This document shows, piece by piece, positions 25,109-38,400 of a stretch of 64,000 nucleotides of DNA (the first letter of the stretch is position 1; each line of letters opens with the position of its first letter). The notes beneath the pieces are model-generated. The model was not told where the DNA came from, ran no database searches, and saw nothing but the letters and a program-made list of their open reading frames with translations. Both the position numbers and the translations under genes were made by a program. The stretch covers positions 13,331,824 to 13,395,823 of the forward strand of contig JAFMSR010000010.1 of NCBI GenBank assembly GCA_022818135.1. Direction: 5' to 3'. This stretch comes from Saxidomus purpurata. Taxonomy: Eukaryota > Mollusca > Bivalvia > Venerida > Veneridae.

Positions 25109-25770
25109 TTGTTGTTGTTTTTTGGTTCCCACGATGATGCCATACAGGCTCTAAACAGACAGTTGAAAATATTAAGAAATCGGTCTTTTGTGAAGACACT
25201 AAATGTTAAGAAAAATAAAAATAAACCACGTGTTTTTCTACCTTTCTCTAAAAATGAAGGGACCAACATTCTTGGAAACATTAGATCTAGAGTATTAAAA
25301 CCTTTCATCTATGATAGATATTGTAAAAACTTTGTAGGAAAATCATCTTGCTCAATATATTTCTGTATCCTAAGAGCCGACGGAGTCTGAAATTCTATAC
25401 GGTACTTGTAATAATGTTATTAATCAAGAAAATGATTCCTGCTATAGGTAGCTGATTTATTCCACGTTATACCTCGTATGAAATATATGATGCATTTAAT
25501 AAATATCAGATAAATTAATTACCGGTGCATTTATGATAACTGAAACGTCTTAACATGTGAGACTTCGGTCGCGTGCAAGTAATTACAATATTAAACTCAC
25601 GTGAAGACTCGGACCATCGCAGGTACATTTTACAAGATTTTATACTGAAATCTTTTAGACAAACTTATTTTTACATTTTACAACCAACCAGATTTCATTC
25701 ACTTCACCATCAGATCGAACTCAAAAGAAAATTTGAACACATTATGATATTTTACAGGAATCCATAACAA
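25109..25770 (+). pseudogene. Unidentified pair of protein-like frames
   Basis: Two plus-strand frames, 25109-25390 and 25573-25767, have mixed, non-repetitive composition: KNKPRVFLPFSKNEGTN with NIRSRVLKPFI in the first, TILNSREDSDHRRYILQDF and QPTRFHSLHHQIELKRKFE in the second. Neither has a convincing ATG. They could be remnants of one coding sequence, perhaps of a mobile element. I do not recognise the family, and they may be chance frames. Confidence 0.25.
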
Positions 25771-26089
25771 CATCTTATTTACAATGTGCCTTCTATAAAC
25801 AAATCTGAAAAAAGGCAAATGACGTATCACATTTACACAATCACATAAATGCGTAATACATGTGTATATGTTTAAATAACTATATATATAACAATATAAT
25901 TATGAAACCTATACTTCATTCATACATTGAATAATGTACTAAATGAAAAATACAAAATATTTTCTTTTTCTAATATTTATTACTTCAGTCTTATCATGAT
26001 TACAAACTGTAAAAGAGCAGTATTATGTCTGTGTAACATATCATAAGTAATACTATTATTTTGTTAACTTCACTATTATTCCACCGGCA
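25771..26089. other. Spacer, nothing recognised
   Basis: AT-rich and non-coding. Confidence 0.5.
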
Positions 26090-26275
26090 GACAGTAAACA
26101 CCGTTTATAACGAACTTAGTGTGACCATATATATTTCCTTATATCCGGAGTTTGTTATATCCATATATCATTTTTGAGAAAAAAAAACTTGGACAGATAG
26201 ATTTTGTTCCTTATAACTGGAATATCGCTATATCCGGAGTCGTTATATACGAAGTAAACTGTGTATAAGAACTTG
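26090..26275. mobile_element. Short MITE-like element with inverted ends
   Basis: The left end ACAGTAAACACCGTTTATAA and the right end ...GTTATATACGAAGTAAACTGT are imperfect inverted repeats about 180 bp apart. Both inner flanks repeat the TATATCCGGAGT motif. Related sequence at 9840-9990. Confidence 0.45.
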
Positions 26276-28600
26276 CTGAATTTTTAAAATGCAATTCTAA
26301 AACGATAGTGCGAAGTGGTAAACTAGCCAAAAATATTGAGTAAATTTGTCAGAAGGCCTGTTATTCTTAAAAGTTTGAACCGCATATCTATAAATATAAA
26401 CATTTTAAACAGTGAACTTTACTAGCACCATTAATTGAATTCATTTTTTACCCCGAAACAAAAACAGGCAAAGTTGCGTTTTACACGTGCACCCTAATAT
26501 CATAAACTCTGAGAAAAGCTCTCCAGCTGATAAGTAAATGAGATCAAACTGTCTTGAAAATAGATTTTCTGTACACCAACATATTCTAAGTGACGCCTAA
26601 TAAATGCTTTATGCCGTGCGAGCAGCAAGATATTACATAATCTCGATCTTATATCAGCTATTAAACGTTTAAAGAACAGTTTCATATGATAATTAAATAT
26701 AGATCAGCAGTTTTACAAGATTTAAAAAGATTTCTTAAGAAGCCCGTACGGGATCTGCTCTTGCAGATTGATTGTAACGTTTGAGAAAAATAGATATAAG
26801 TTTTGAATCAAGTATGATTTATGAAATTAGATTTTAACACCAGGGAAATCCTGTAAGAAATTAGTTTGCCCGTAAATCTACTGACGTTTTTCTATCTCTT
26901 TTATTATTTTTTTTTTCACGGCAAGAGATAAACAACAAATGGTAACGAACCCGATTACAACAGAGCTGTTCCAATCACGTTATTGAAATTTTAAGTGCTT
27001 GTTTTGTACTTAATTACTTTATTCATTTAAATTTAAATTATCTTTTTTTTATAAATAATACAGATTTGTATCTGTGGTGCCTGACATACAGTGAGTTTAT
27101 ATGGTTGAGATTCTTTACTTCCTAACGTAACTGTCAAGAAATTAGGCGTTTTATGTCTATAATCTGTACCCCAAAACTGGATTTTCTGTACGGTCAATTT
27201 CGCCGGTAAGACATCTCAAGCTGTAATACCCGGGCTAGATGCTCATAAACCTTTATTGAAAGTTGAAGGAATGTAAGACTTATGCAGGCGACTTGCTACA
27301 AAAAAGAAGCCTATCCTTATTCTCATATTATGAACTAAACATTATTTCAAGTTAGCCAATAGACAAATTTATTCCTCGTTATTTAGTTTCAGAGACTTTT
27401 ACATTTCCTGAAAATTTTCGCATATTTCTTCACATAATAAAATACGACCCTTCTAAGTATGTTGACGACCCGACAGAAATTAAACCAGCGGGTCCCCCGA
27501 TGAAGAATTTCAGAAAACCGCTTCTGTGCAAATCTCAACATGCATAAAACAAAATGATATTTGCAACCCGTGGTGAAAGATATAAAATCTTATGTTTAAC
27601 TTACTTCTAAAGCAAAGCTCTTGAGGAGAAAATTAGATACTGGAAGAAATATATTTACTTTTTATTTCTGGGAGGTGGAGATTACAAAGTTATCAAAATA
27701 CTGGTTCATTTACATTAATTAAGTGGTCCAATAGGGAGACTACGGAATGTCCCGTGTATTACGTAATACTCTTTTTTTGTGAATGAAAAAGGTACGCGAG
27801 CTAATTCATCCTAGTTCGAGTTTTTAAATGCACCACCGTGCATTAACGAACCTGTTAACTCAGTCCACATATCTAATTAGTTCTTGTATTTTGAAAGAGA
27901 TTTTATTTTTAAATGCTAAACTTTATATTTTGAGAGAAATTAGTAGCTAGAATATGCCTGTGGTAAAATGACCTCTCCGTAGACGCTCATATCAAATAAA
28001 TGATTACATGCATATAACTTTTGATTTTTAATAATGATGCTTTTCTTTTGCTTGTTTTTTTTTTCTTTTCTTTTTATGTGCCTCCTTTTTCACAGGTTGG
28101 GGTCAATTATATTAAATAATTATTCTAACCATAACACATTAATTCCTACAACTACTTTATTTCACTATATAATTTTTCAATGTTTCTGTATAATTATATT
28201 GCAGTTCTTTACCGTATGAGATATATCACATACATATCTTTCTGCTTTATTCGTGATGTGGAACTTCTTATACGCCACAAACTCTTCAATTTCTCTTTAA
28301 TCTAGCGCCTATCGAGAGTTTTATGCCCATAATCCTTACCCTGAAATTTATAGTGCATTTTTTCTAATAAATGCAAGTGAACCCAAAAACTCATATCCCT
28401 TTTAGAGGACTAAACTATCATAAACCGTCATTAATTTCATTATTTTACATGATCAAAAACACATGATACGTTTGCTAACTAGGAAAGCCTTTTTGCTGGT
28501 TTTATGGAACATTATTTCATGTCGGCACCAAACGTCTTCCTAGCTTGTGTACAAGGCGTATCTGTAACGAAGTTATTTTCATGGATAAAAAATAACAGGT
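26276..28600. other. Spacer upstream of Alx, nothing recognised
   Basis: AT-rich and non-coding; may hold upstream control sequence that cannot be recognised by eye. Confidence 0.5.
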
Positions 28601-28857
28601 GCTAAAAAGTATTATATGTATTTTGTATTAAGTAAAACTAAGCGGGAACATATATTTGCATAACAGTGTCAAGTACAAGATAAGGAGGGCTGTTTGGCAG
28701 GCCTGTGTTTAGGGAATACCGCAGAACCCTTCTGCGATTTCCGGCTGTGTGTGACAGTGCTTTAGTTACCTGGAGAACGTTTTCTGTCTGCCTCTGGGAG
28801 GCGGAGCTTATTTTTCGCTAACAACCGCCAGCATACAACCACATGGCGCTAAACTTG

Positions 28858-28898
28858 TATAAATCGTCTGCATAATAAGGAGCTAATTCAATTTGCAT
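28858..28898 (+). promoter_or_regulatory. Predicted Alx core promoter: TATA box, initiator and octamer
   Basis: TATAAAT lies at 28858-28864. An initiator-like TCAATTT places a possible start at A 28890, 32 bases after the first T of the TATA box, the usual spacing. The octamer ATTTGCAT (POU-factor site) at 28891-28898 overlaps the predicted start. A GC-rich GGGAGGCGGAGC lies at 28796-28807. The transcription start is inferred, not measured. Confidence 0.5.
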
Positions 28899-29158
28899 GT
28901 TGATTTCACGTTGATTAGTTGCAGCATTACAGATTACACGCATTCGGTTTCTTGAAGAAAAACTGACAGTTAGTTATCAAATAATCGTGGATTTATTTCA
29001 GTAATATGCTAATAGGCTCTATCATCGTTGTACATAAAATTTAATTTGAAACGGTCCTCGATCGTTTTCATTTGTGTCGAAAACACGACGGCAGTGTAGT
29101 GAAAAATAAATTTAATAATTCATCTAAGAATTAAAATAGTGTTGTGTTGAAAGCTACT
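28890..29158 (+). other. Predicted Alx 5' leader with two short upstream ORFs
   Basis: About 269 nt between the predicted start site and the ATG. Two upstream ORFs are visible: 28897-28914 (6 codons with stop) and 29006-29044 (13 codons with stop). A pyrimidine-AG at 28991-29000 (tttatttcag) could be an acceptor, so an extra non-coding exon further upstream cannot be excluded. Confidence 0.4.
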
Positions 29159-29447
29159 ATGTCAACTGATTTTATCAAAGCTGAACGGACAATGTTTGAT
29201 TCATACGCCGGGTTGCGACTACCGCTAGACGGCATGAAGACAAGAGATGACCTATGTTCGGACAGACCACTGTCCGACCAGGCATCATACAACCATCACT
29301 CTATTGATGATATCCTTGGATACAGAAGAATGCAAGAAAACATGAAAGGTTCGTATGATCTTTTTGTGAACTATACAGAAACACGACAACCACTACCACC
29401 ATATTGCACAACATTTGAGCAGGAAGGGTGTCAACTGTCGATAAAAG
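29159..29447 (+). CDS. Alx: Alx coding exon 1 (N-terminus with octapeptide)
   Basis: Encodes residues 1-96 plus the first base of codon 97. It begins [18 protein letters not shown] and carries [11 protein letters not shown]. The chosen donor is AAAAG|gtactg at 29447/29448. A second donor, AAAG|gttcgt at 29348/29349, has the same phase 1 and would drop 33 residues while keeping frame, so the exon end is uncertain or alternatively spliced. Without splicing the frame runs on to a stop near 29563, through sequence that no longer looks coding. Confidence 0.82.
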
Positions 29448-32400
29448 GTACTGGATTCTCGCTTGGTGACAATTTAGCAATTCCTTTTTATGGTGGTTGC
29501 TTTTTTTATAAAAACTATTTTACTGCCTTCGTTGTAATAAGAAATAATGAACTCACGAATTAAAGTAAAACCAAATTAATATTTGTTATAGAAACAGTAA
29601 TTGAATGATCTTAACATACCAGTTTGTAGTAACTTTCGAAATACAATGTACATATTTTCATCTAGAATATTTTATACATCGTTACTCTTATCCTTATTTT
29701 TCTACCTTCATCCTGTAAATATAGATAAATCGCAATTTACCTAAATGTATCTATCAACTAAATATGGATAAATCAGTATCTATTACCCGGTAACTAAATA
29801 TGGATGAATCAGTATCCAATCCCCGCTAACTAAACATGGATACATCAGAATTTGTATATATTAACTAAATATAGATAAATCGGAATTTTCTTAAATGTAT
29901 CAATTAACTAAATATGGATAAATCTTTCAATAATGAAGTCATTAGTCAATAAATTCAAGTATTTCGGGTGGCTACTTTCGATTTTTCACAAGTTAATATT
30001 TGTTAGACCATTCATAAATATTAGTATATGCATAACTAATTTATTTAGTGTTTTCCTGTACAGATACAACTAACAAGTATTACAGTTTTTCTGTACTAGT
30101 TATTTCATTATGTGACGGTACACTCAATTTGGAACGTTATTGAAAGCAAGGAGGTGAATCATGCTACGATTAAATTACTTACATTTTTTTGTTCTGAAAC
30201 ATACATATGCACATGATTGTAAATGTTGATTTAAAAAATGAAATAATGAAAAAAACAGATGGTCCTGAATTAAAGTGAGGATTAAAATGCACATTGCTTG
30301 CAAACATAGTGACTCCATTTAAAAATCATTTAAAACGAAGAGGCTGGTTTACAGATGTAGGATTTACAATAATTGTGCAAATCTCACGAGATTCAGCCGG
30401 TTCACATGTGTTAATGAATGGTACAACACGTCTAAAACCTCGAGAAACAAATAATTTCACCTTTTGCGGTTAAATGCATTCCAGTTCTCATATATATGTT
30501 GCTTAACTCATATAATTTGGATCCTCGAGCCACATTTTGCAATAATTCACGGTATCAACGCGGGTTCAAGCTTTATGCATGTGTAATACGTATGTGTACA
30601 CTTATCTTGGGCAACGTTTTATGCCTTAGAGTCAATTCATTTTAATCTAAAATTATTATACTTGGAAACTGCGTAACAACGAATGTCATCTTAATTTGAC
30701 CTGGGTAATAATATAGCTTATATTTTGACACAGCTTCGACGGAATATTTAGAATAACTTGAATGATTAATGTATAGCCCTTTGGGTTGTCGCTTTTATTG
30801 GAAATTGTTACTGTGAGTATTTCATCCGCAGGGTGTGCAGTTTTCTAGTGATGTTTAAAGAAATGTAATGCACAGGAAAACGGACCATAGTGACAATTCG
30901 TGTGACACATTCTTGATAAAACATTCTTGAATAAAATGCCACCTTTCATCCGGACGAAAAGTTCTAGTACGTCAGAATATAAAATCGACGATTTATGAGT
31001 GGGACAGCACGTTTTTAAAAAGTCATAAGTCGTCGATTTTATATTCTAACAAACATTGCGCCGTTTCTTTGTAGCGGCGAAAGTAGAATTTTATTCCTTT
31101 GCTTTTAAGTTTTTTTAATGATTTAGTTCAATACCTGGTGGTAGCTGATTTCTACAGCCCCAACCAAAACCAAATGCTATAAGTTTGCCTGTACTTAAAG
31201 TGGTTGTGTAACAGGTCAATCTTGAGGTGTCCCTTTCTTACTCGAGTCCGATACAGTTGATTTTTTTCTCAATCAAACCACTGAAATTTATGGTTGTAAG
31301 TTTTGAATGATCTGCATAATATTCAAAAACATTATTTTAAAGCAAAGTTACATTGTTATACGTGTTTGTACTTAATAAAATGTTGAAAATATTAACTTTT
31401 AGTTTGAAATTACGAAGTACTTCGTTTAAATCTCGTAACACATGCAGTTACCGTTTGAAATGTTGTTTCTGTTTGGTTCAGTCATTTAGACTGTTAAATA
31501 ACGTATATCAAACGGTCTTTAATCATCGTATTTTAGAGTATTGTGCGTAAAAATAAGGTGAACAATTGATGATTTTGACATGGTTTTTAATGATCGCAAA
31601 CAGTTTTAACAGCCCCGGCCGTTAAAAAATATACCAGGCAACAAATACCGTATATACAGTCACCAATATCAAAATTACTAAACAGTTAACCCTTTAATGC
31701 TAGCAACTATTAACAGCTTCGATGACAGTCTACTACGACTGAGGCAATGACTCGCACCGACAATCCAGCGACCCCCGGGTTAAGTGTCCGTAGTACTGCT
31801 ACAACGCCTCGCTTGTAATATTTGACTTCTTATGACTGTATGATTTTTGTCAAACATACATTTTCTGAAAAAGATGTACACACAAGTTGACAACTCCGTT
31901 CAATACACCGCATTTTACGATCAATGATAGAAGACCAGTATCTTCAATATTGGCTCTTTGCTTTGTCCCGATCGTCCCGTAATCGATTTACAAAACATCA
32001 TGTCTCCGTTGATTAGCAGGAATTATTTCTTATTACCTTTTGTTTATATCATTTATACTCACTTCTACCATGCCACCCGAAGATAATGGACGTTAATTGA
32101 AAGAAAATCATGTTTGCATGTAGAGAAACCCTCTCCAAATTGATATAATGCGTATTTGTGTTATCCCGTTTATATTATAGATAAGTTGTTGTTATAACTG
32201 AAAATATGCATATTCTAAGCGAATTATGTACCAAATAAATATTTCCTAGCACTATCTCGAGCCGCTTACGATATATATGAATATTATCATTCTTTATTGA
32301 ATTTTTTTTGACGACATAGACTCTTACCATACAAATTTACTTTAAAATGACATACAGCTTAAAACATTTAATTTTCTCTCATTGCATTCATTACTTCATT

Positions 32401-35400
32401 AAAGTAAAATGCTTCCAGAAATTGCTAAGTTGCCTTCAGTTTTTTCGAAAGCCGTAGTTATTGAACGAAAACCGTCCGATAGTTTCAAGGATTTTTATGC
32501 TGCCCGACGGGGAAATGTAGTCGGCACTAAGAATGATCGTCCATCCGTCCGTCCGTCCATACCTTTCGTATTTTTGTCTATCAGCAAAATGCATGAGAAT
32601 TTATTGTTGCATGCAAACTTCTATAAGTAACGTCACTTCCCAGCTTTCACACCGTGACTTGATATGATAAGGATAAGTAAAGACATTGTTTGTTTTGCAT
32701 AACGTTATACGTTCAACAGATATATTTTATTCGTTCAGATACTAATTACCGTTACTGGTGAATTGACGTCATTTTTGACGTCATGAAAAATACTTGTCAC
32801 GTAAAAGCTATGTACAATGCGTCAATGAATTGATAAAGTCAATTGAAACAGTGCCTTGAAAATCGCATTTTCGTTTTATTAGTATAGTCTATATGTTTAC
32901 CTTAACGGTGACGAAAAGTGACAACTGCCGTATTAAAGCCACCTCCAAATGTCAGAAACATATTTCTTATTTTATTTACATAAGTAAACATGCGGATGTT
33001 GACCAGTAAACGTTGAATTATGTACAGTTGTACAAATACTTGACGATCTCTGTAATTTGCTTTATGTTCTTGGAGAAATTTCAGTTTGCTGACCTTTGAA
33101 TGTACATGATACTGACTGAGAAATCTTGACAGCCGCTTCGAACCGTCACGGATTATTTCAAGCAATCATATTAATTTATTTATGTAATATTTTCTTATGC
33201 GCTCCACAACGTTTAATTGCGTTTTTTCTTCATTTTTCCAAGTACTGAATTAAATCATCTATATTCAACATTTTATGTAATTTTTATGCACATATTTATT
33301 TTGTAATATAAACGTTTTACTGCAGAATCACTGGGCATGCGCCTGTGTTTATAATGCATTCATGAATGTTTTATTATGCGCCGTTGTTATCACACGAGGT
33401 GGTATTTTAAATTCATTATGTGGTTAAATTAAAATATTACTTTTACTACATGCTTAATTAAATTATAAAGCTGTCTGCTGATGCTATTTTGAAAATTGCT
33501 GCGGTAACGCTGATTTAAAATATGATCACTTATCTACATGAAAGAACACGCTGCAAGTTTCATAAATGTTCAAATGCTTAGAATCAAACACACTACTGTT
33601 ACCTTGGAAATGGAGTTTTAATAAAGAACCCCCTCGTCGTTTAAAGCTTTATAAAGAAGAAAATGACATGATATTTGCATTTTTAGATTGCGTACAAGTT
33701 GCATTGCTTTGAAAGGTACTCGTGCAGGCGCCGCATACGTCGAACCGGAAGAGAAAGGGGAAAGGGAGTATAGGGGTCTTTAAAGTGTCGGTGCAATTAC
33801 CTGCCTAGAGTATGCATAAAACCAAACTAAAATTCTAAAGCGGAACATTCATTTGGCTTACTGAACAAGGATATGTATTAATGTTGGACGTATTAACGAT
33901 TCCATGCAGGACTGTGCTATAAAGTCAGCGTCCCTGATGCTTGCTGGGCTTTAAATTATTCAGACACTGACTTGAACAGACTTATGAACTGCAAAGAGTG
34001 ATGTTAATAAATTGTAGTTAAAATGGTCACCTACCAAAACACATGACTGAAATACTTTTGAAACGGAGCTCTAAAATGAGTTATATATAGTTACAATAAG
34101 CCTTAGCCGACCATTTTAACAACTTGTCGGAAATGTAACACTTCAAATTGTCGTTAAATAGCACAACCGATCGTAAAAGTTGAGTTATCTGAATACATCT
34201 GTTGCGCTTCGTCATAAGCCCATGCTGTCTTTCCTTCACTTCTCTTAACCAGGCGCCAATGATTCGAAGTGCATTCTGTAAAAATTTCGTCAAGCGAAGT
34301 ACGTAGGCTTTAAACCATTATTAAATATATGCGTCATGCCGTATTAACGGTTTCGACAATGTCAAGGTTTTGTATGCAAATTTTACAAGTTTCTGTGCCC
34401 ATACAAGGGCCTCCATATTGCAAGAGACAGTGTAACAATGTATTTTGTTTTAGACAGAATTTAGAAAGCAACGTACAAAACTTCAGTCTGAATACACGTA
34501 TTGTCTGTATAACTCCACAGATGAATAATTTTATCACTTTAAAAAAGCATATCGGTATATATATTTTCATATATCTACCGACCAATAGAATGTTTGCATC
34601 GCTTTTAAAGAACTGAGTTTTAACTTTTTTAACATCCGATAAAGGTCTCAAGGGGTACGTACAAATGTATTTTTTCTGTAGTAGGCACACCATGTTCTCT
34701 GAAATGATTTGTTTCACATATAAATATTTCTACTTATTATAGCATTACAAGGAATAAGTATAAATGTATAGCCGTTACTTTAGACAATGCTTAAGACATG
34801 GGAACAAAGTAATCTTCTATTTGATTTAGGTCGACAGAATTTTGTTTTGCCTTAGTGCACTTCAAATCATGGGCGCCGACTGAAGAGATCCACTTCTATA
34901 GATGTTCAAAAAAGAGCATGGAACAAACAAAAAGTCATAGAAACGAGGATAGAATTTCTTGAAAATTTTCGATGACTTTGTGTGTAATGTATGCACCATA
35001 ACTATAATCTTTTGACTCCATTAATCAAAAACGCATTGCAGTAGAGTATACGATGACATTTCTGGCACATACTAAGTCTTACTTTCTTTCTTACCTCTCG
35101 AGAATTCATTAAGATTTTCCATAATAATCAAGATTCTTTGTTTTACGAGTATAATGATTATCTGTTTTCGAGTATAATTTCTTCGAAAGTTTAAAGATGT
35201 TATGTCCCAAAACATATAACAACCTAAACTGAACCATTTAGTTCCAGTTTAAAACTCGTTAGCCCGTTATTTAACATTTTGATTCATTATCTATGACACA
35301 CAAATGAGAAATTACCTTTCGTTGATATTTAATTATGCCTCACACGGCTACATTTTTATTATACAGACTTTCAAGCACATTGTCCTTTCTTGAGGGTCTG

Positions 35401-38400
35401 ATTTCAGAATCAGAGTAAACCATTACACCACTGGAGGCAGGTATCTGCGCCTTTGTGACCAGTTCAAAACAACACAATCAAATACACATTATAATATGTC
35501 AGATTCTAAGTATACATATCTTGGTCACAGGAGCTCAATTCGCGGTATCTACCTTGGTCACAGGAGATCAATTCGCGGTACCTACCTTGGTCACAGGAGA
35601 TCAATTCGGGATACATATATTGGTCACAATAGATCTATTCTCGGTACCTACCTTGGTCACAGGAGATCAATTCGCGGTACCTGCCTTGGTCACTTGAGAT
35701 CCATTCGCGGTACCTACAAGTATCTTGGTCACAGGTGATCGCGGGCGTTACACCTGATCTCCTCATGGTTGGACTTGTCCTGACTCAGCTGTCCTCCGTC
35801 CGTAGCTTATATGAAAGTTGTTATCTGAAAAGGACAACGATGTACCGATGCACGTGCCTGTGATTAACTCCGTTCTAGAATTCTTTTTGAGATAAAATTC
35901 CAATTGATATAGAGAAATTCTAAGTAGAAAATGATGAAATGCGTGCAATACAATACTACATGTTACTGACATTTATTGCGAAAGAAGATCATCCGTTGAA
36001 TCGAACATCTGAATCATTGTTGAATATCATTCAGGCGAAATAGAAGGTTGTGGAAAGGACAATCAGACATATATAGATGGAGAATTTTTAAAACCGCTAT
36101 GTAATTAAAACGTAGCTGCAAAATTTACAATACTAGTAGGCGAACATGTCAATAAAACTGAAGAAAATTACACTTCTTGTATGCCTTCCAAAAATGAATT
36201 TCAAACGAAAAACGTAACAGAGGGTGGTATACGTTCTTGATACATAACTTCATTAAACATGTTCAGCATATAATAATAAGTTGTTACATCTTATTTGTCG
36301 CTTTTATTTGTTATAATGCTCTGTATTTGAAATGATAAGCTTTCGTTAAAATAAAGTCAATGTCGTGAAATAAATTTTAATATAAAATTTTGTTTTTAAT
36401 GAAAGCACTTTGGTCAACACCATTTCAGGTATAGTATATATAATGCAAACCATCAGTATAATAGGATTCTTACCAGCAATCTGAAAAAAACATCTGCTTG
36501 TTTTTTTGTTGTTTTTTTGGTTATGTTTTGCAAAATAAAAAAAGTAAGATTCAAGCGAAAAAAACCAACATAAATTACTTTTCCGATACATATATTTAAA
36601 GCTAGATACACAAAACAAGACATAATCATTCTAAAATTATTTTCTCGTTCAAGGAAAAGGTTAATGTTGGTAATTAAAAAATGATTTCCGATTTAAAGCT
36701 GATTTTAGTAAATTACCACCAGCATTAAAGTGTACCAAAACATCAACATTATTTTCAAAGCTTTAAAATATTCAAAGCCAGCGAGTTTTTGTTGTACCGA
36801 CAAACGTTAGTCCTCTGATTAAATCATAGGAAATATGTACAGGTACATGAACATTGCATGTATAAGAACCTTAATAAACATGATATATAATCGTACATAA
36901 GTCCAGTATGAGGGATATAACATTTAAAATATTTGGGTTTAACATGTTTGTAGGCCTATGCCTAAGGGACTTGCATTCCGGACAAAGAATAGCGAAACGT
37001 ATCGACATGTACCTGACTATGAGGGCTTCTATAGAACTCATGGCTTGTCTTTCAGCATGTATGAGTAATATTAATCAAACGCATTTGTTACGAGGTTTAG
37101 CAAGCCTGTGTGCAACACATGTAAGCGAAAAACGCCTCAGCAACGAAAACTTGACCTGACCGTCAGTTAATTAACTCAATTATCTATTTTCCACAGTTAT
37201 TTGTTTAATCAACATCAGTAGAAACGCTTCTTTGGCATACTGTGATTTTTGGCAGAATCGCAATAACTGTGTGCGCATTTCTGGCCCTAGACATGGGTGT
37301 CCTGTAGGCTCCTCGAGAGAGTTTTCATCCCTTGCTTAAAACAGTACAGCGAAACTCACCATAGAGATTCCCAATTGACCCAACCGTTTCATAATTAAAA
37401 GGAACGTTTGCAAATGGATGTGGAAACACTAGAACACCAAAATCTCGAGTGGTAAATGTAAAATCACCGTCGTAGACATATCTTGGATACTGGAGTCAGT
37501 GTATGCTACATTCAGCACAACGATGCCTCGATTATTCTTGACGGATTACTTAAAATGCTAATTTGTGAATTTTCTTGTCTTGACGTTTGGTTTTCGTGGG
37601 GGCTTCGGTTTGAAAAATGACTGCAGTAATTCGTCTGCCAGTGTGGCGACGGGTAATGTAACGTGTGTGTTATTATAATGTGATATAGTATGCTATGAAC
37701 TGATCACAGTAAGTAATAGAGTGTATCTCATAAATTGATCAGAATAAAACAGTGTGCGCGTTCTCAAAGCTTCTGAGGCAAACAGTCTTCTAAGGGCAAA
37801 CAGTCTTCTAAGTTTAATAAGCGTGCAGTTGGATAAAAGTGTGCATTTCTCTTTCAGAACTCACGGAAATGAAAGGCAAGGGAATGTCAGACGATATCTC
37901 GCATTCGCCAACAAAGCTCGACAGCCTTGAAGCAGAAATTCTTCGCGAACGCGACTCGACGGTAAGAGACGCTAAGCATTGCAAATCAGACGAGAAAAAC
38001 CAGCAGCAGACGACCGATTCCCCAAATAATTCGAGTGACCGTCTTTCTGCAGGAGAAGAATGTAAAAGAGAGGACAATGATGACAGTAATGAGGACAGTG
38101 ACTCAAAGAAGAAAAAACGAAGAAACCGGACTACTTTCACAAGTTTTCAACTTGAAGAAATGGAAAGAGTATTCCAAAAGACCCATTACCCGGATGTATA
38201 TGCACGAGAGCAGCTCGCGCTGAGATGTAATCTAACAGAAGCTCGTGTGCAAGTGAGTTTTATTTTTAGTTTGAATGTCTTTTAGTAGATATTGGTATCT
38301 TATGTTTTATTGACGCTTTAATTAATACAAAATGTATATCGTTTCTAACAACAATATATTCATTAGATACTGACGTTAGATGGTTGCTTTTCAAATAGGT

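Larger units (their letters stand above)
29448..37857 (+). other. Alx intron 1 (8.4 kb)
   Basis: Phase 1 intron. It holds the minisatellites at 29717-29925 and 35520-35740, a 25-bp hairpin at 30974-31047, and a CCGTC-rich fragment of a dispersed repeat near 32460-32570. A 17-bp direct repeat sits just before exon 2 (37778-37794 and 37796-37812). Apart from these it is AT-rich with no coding exon I can support. Enhancers are likely in such an intron but cannot be seen by eye. Confidence 0.8.

Noticed and set aside
33455..33465. Paired-class homeodomain site TAATTAAATTA as an Alx autoregulatory site
   Set aside because: At this AT content several such palindromes are expected by chance in 64 kb.
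34081..34717. Minus-strand frames with a CxxC stretch ([10 protein letters not shown]) as a Penelope-like element
   Set aside because: Only one short motif; no reverse-transcriptase or GIY-YIG blocks visible around it.
35455..35738. Repeat protein of 11-residue units ([11 protein letters not shown])
   Set aside because: Encoded by the 33-bp minisatellite inside an Alx intron; no start or splice evidence, and two frames are equally open.
37814..38223. Overlapping frames on the minus strand and in the +2 frame across Alx exon 2
   Set aside because: Shadows of the homeodomain exon; no independent support.
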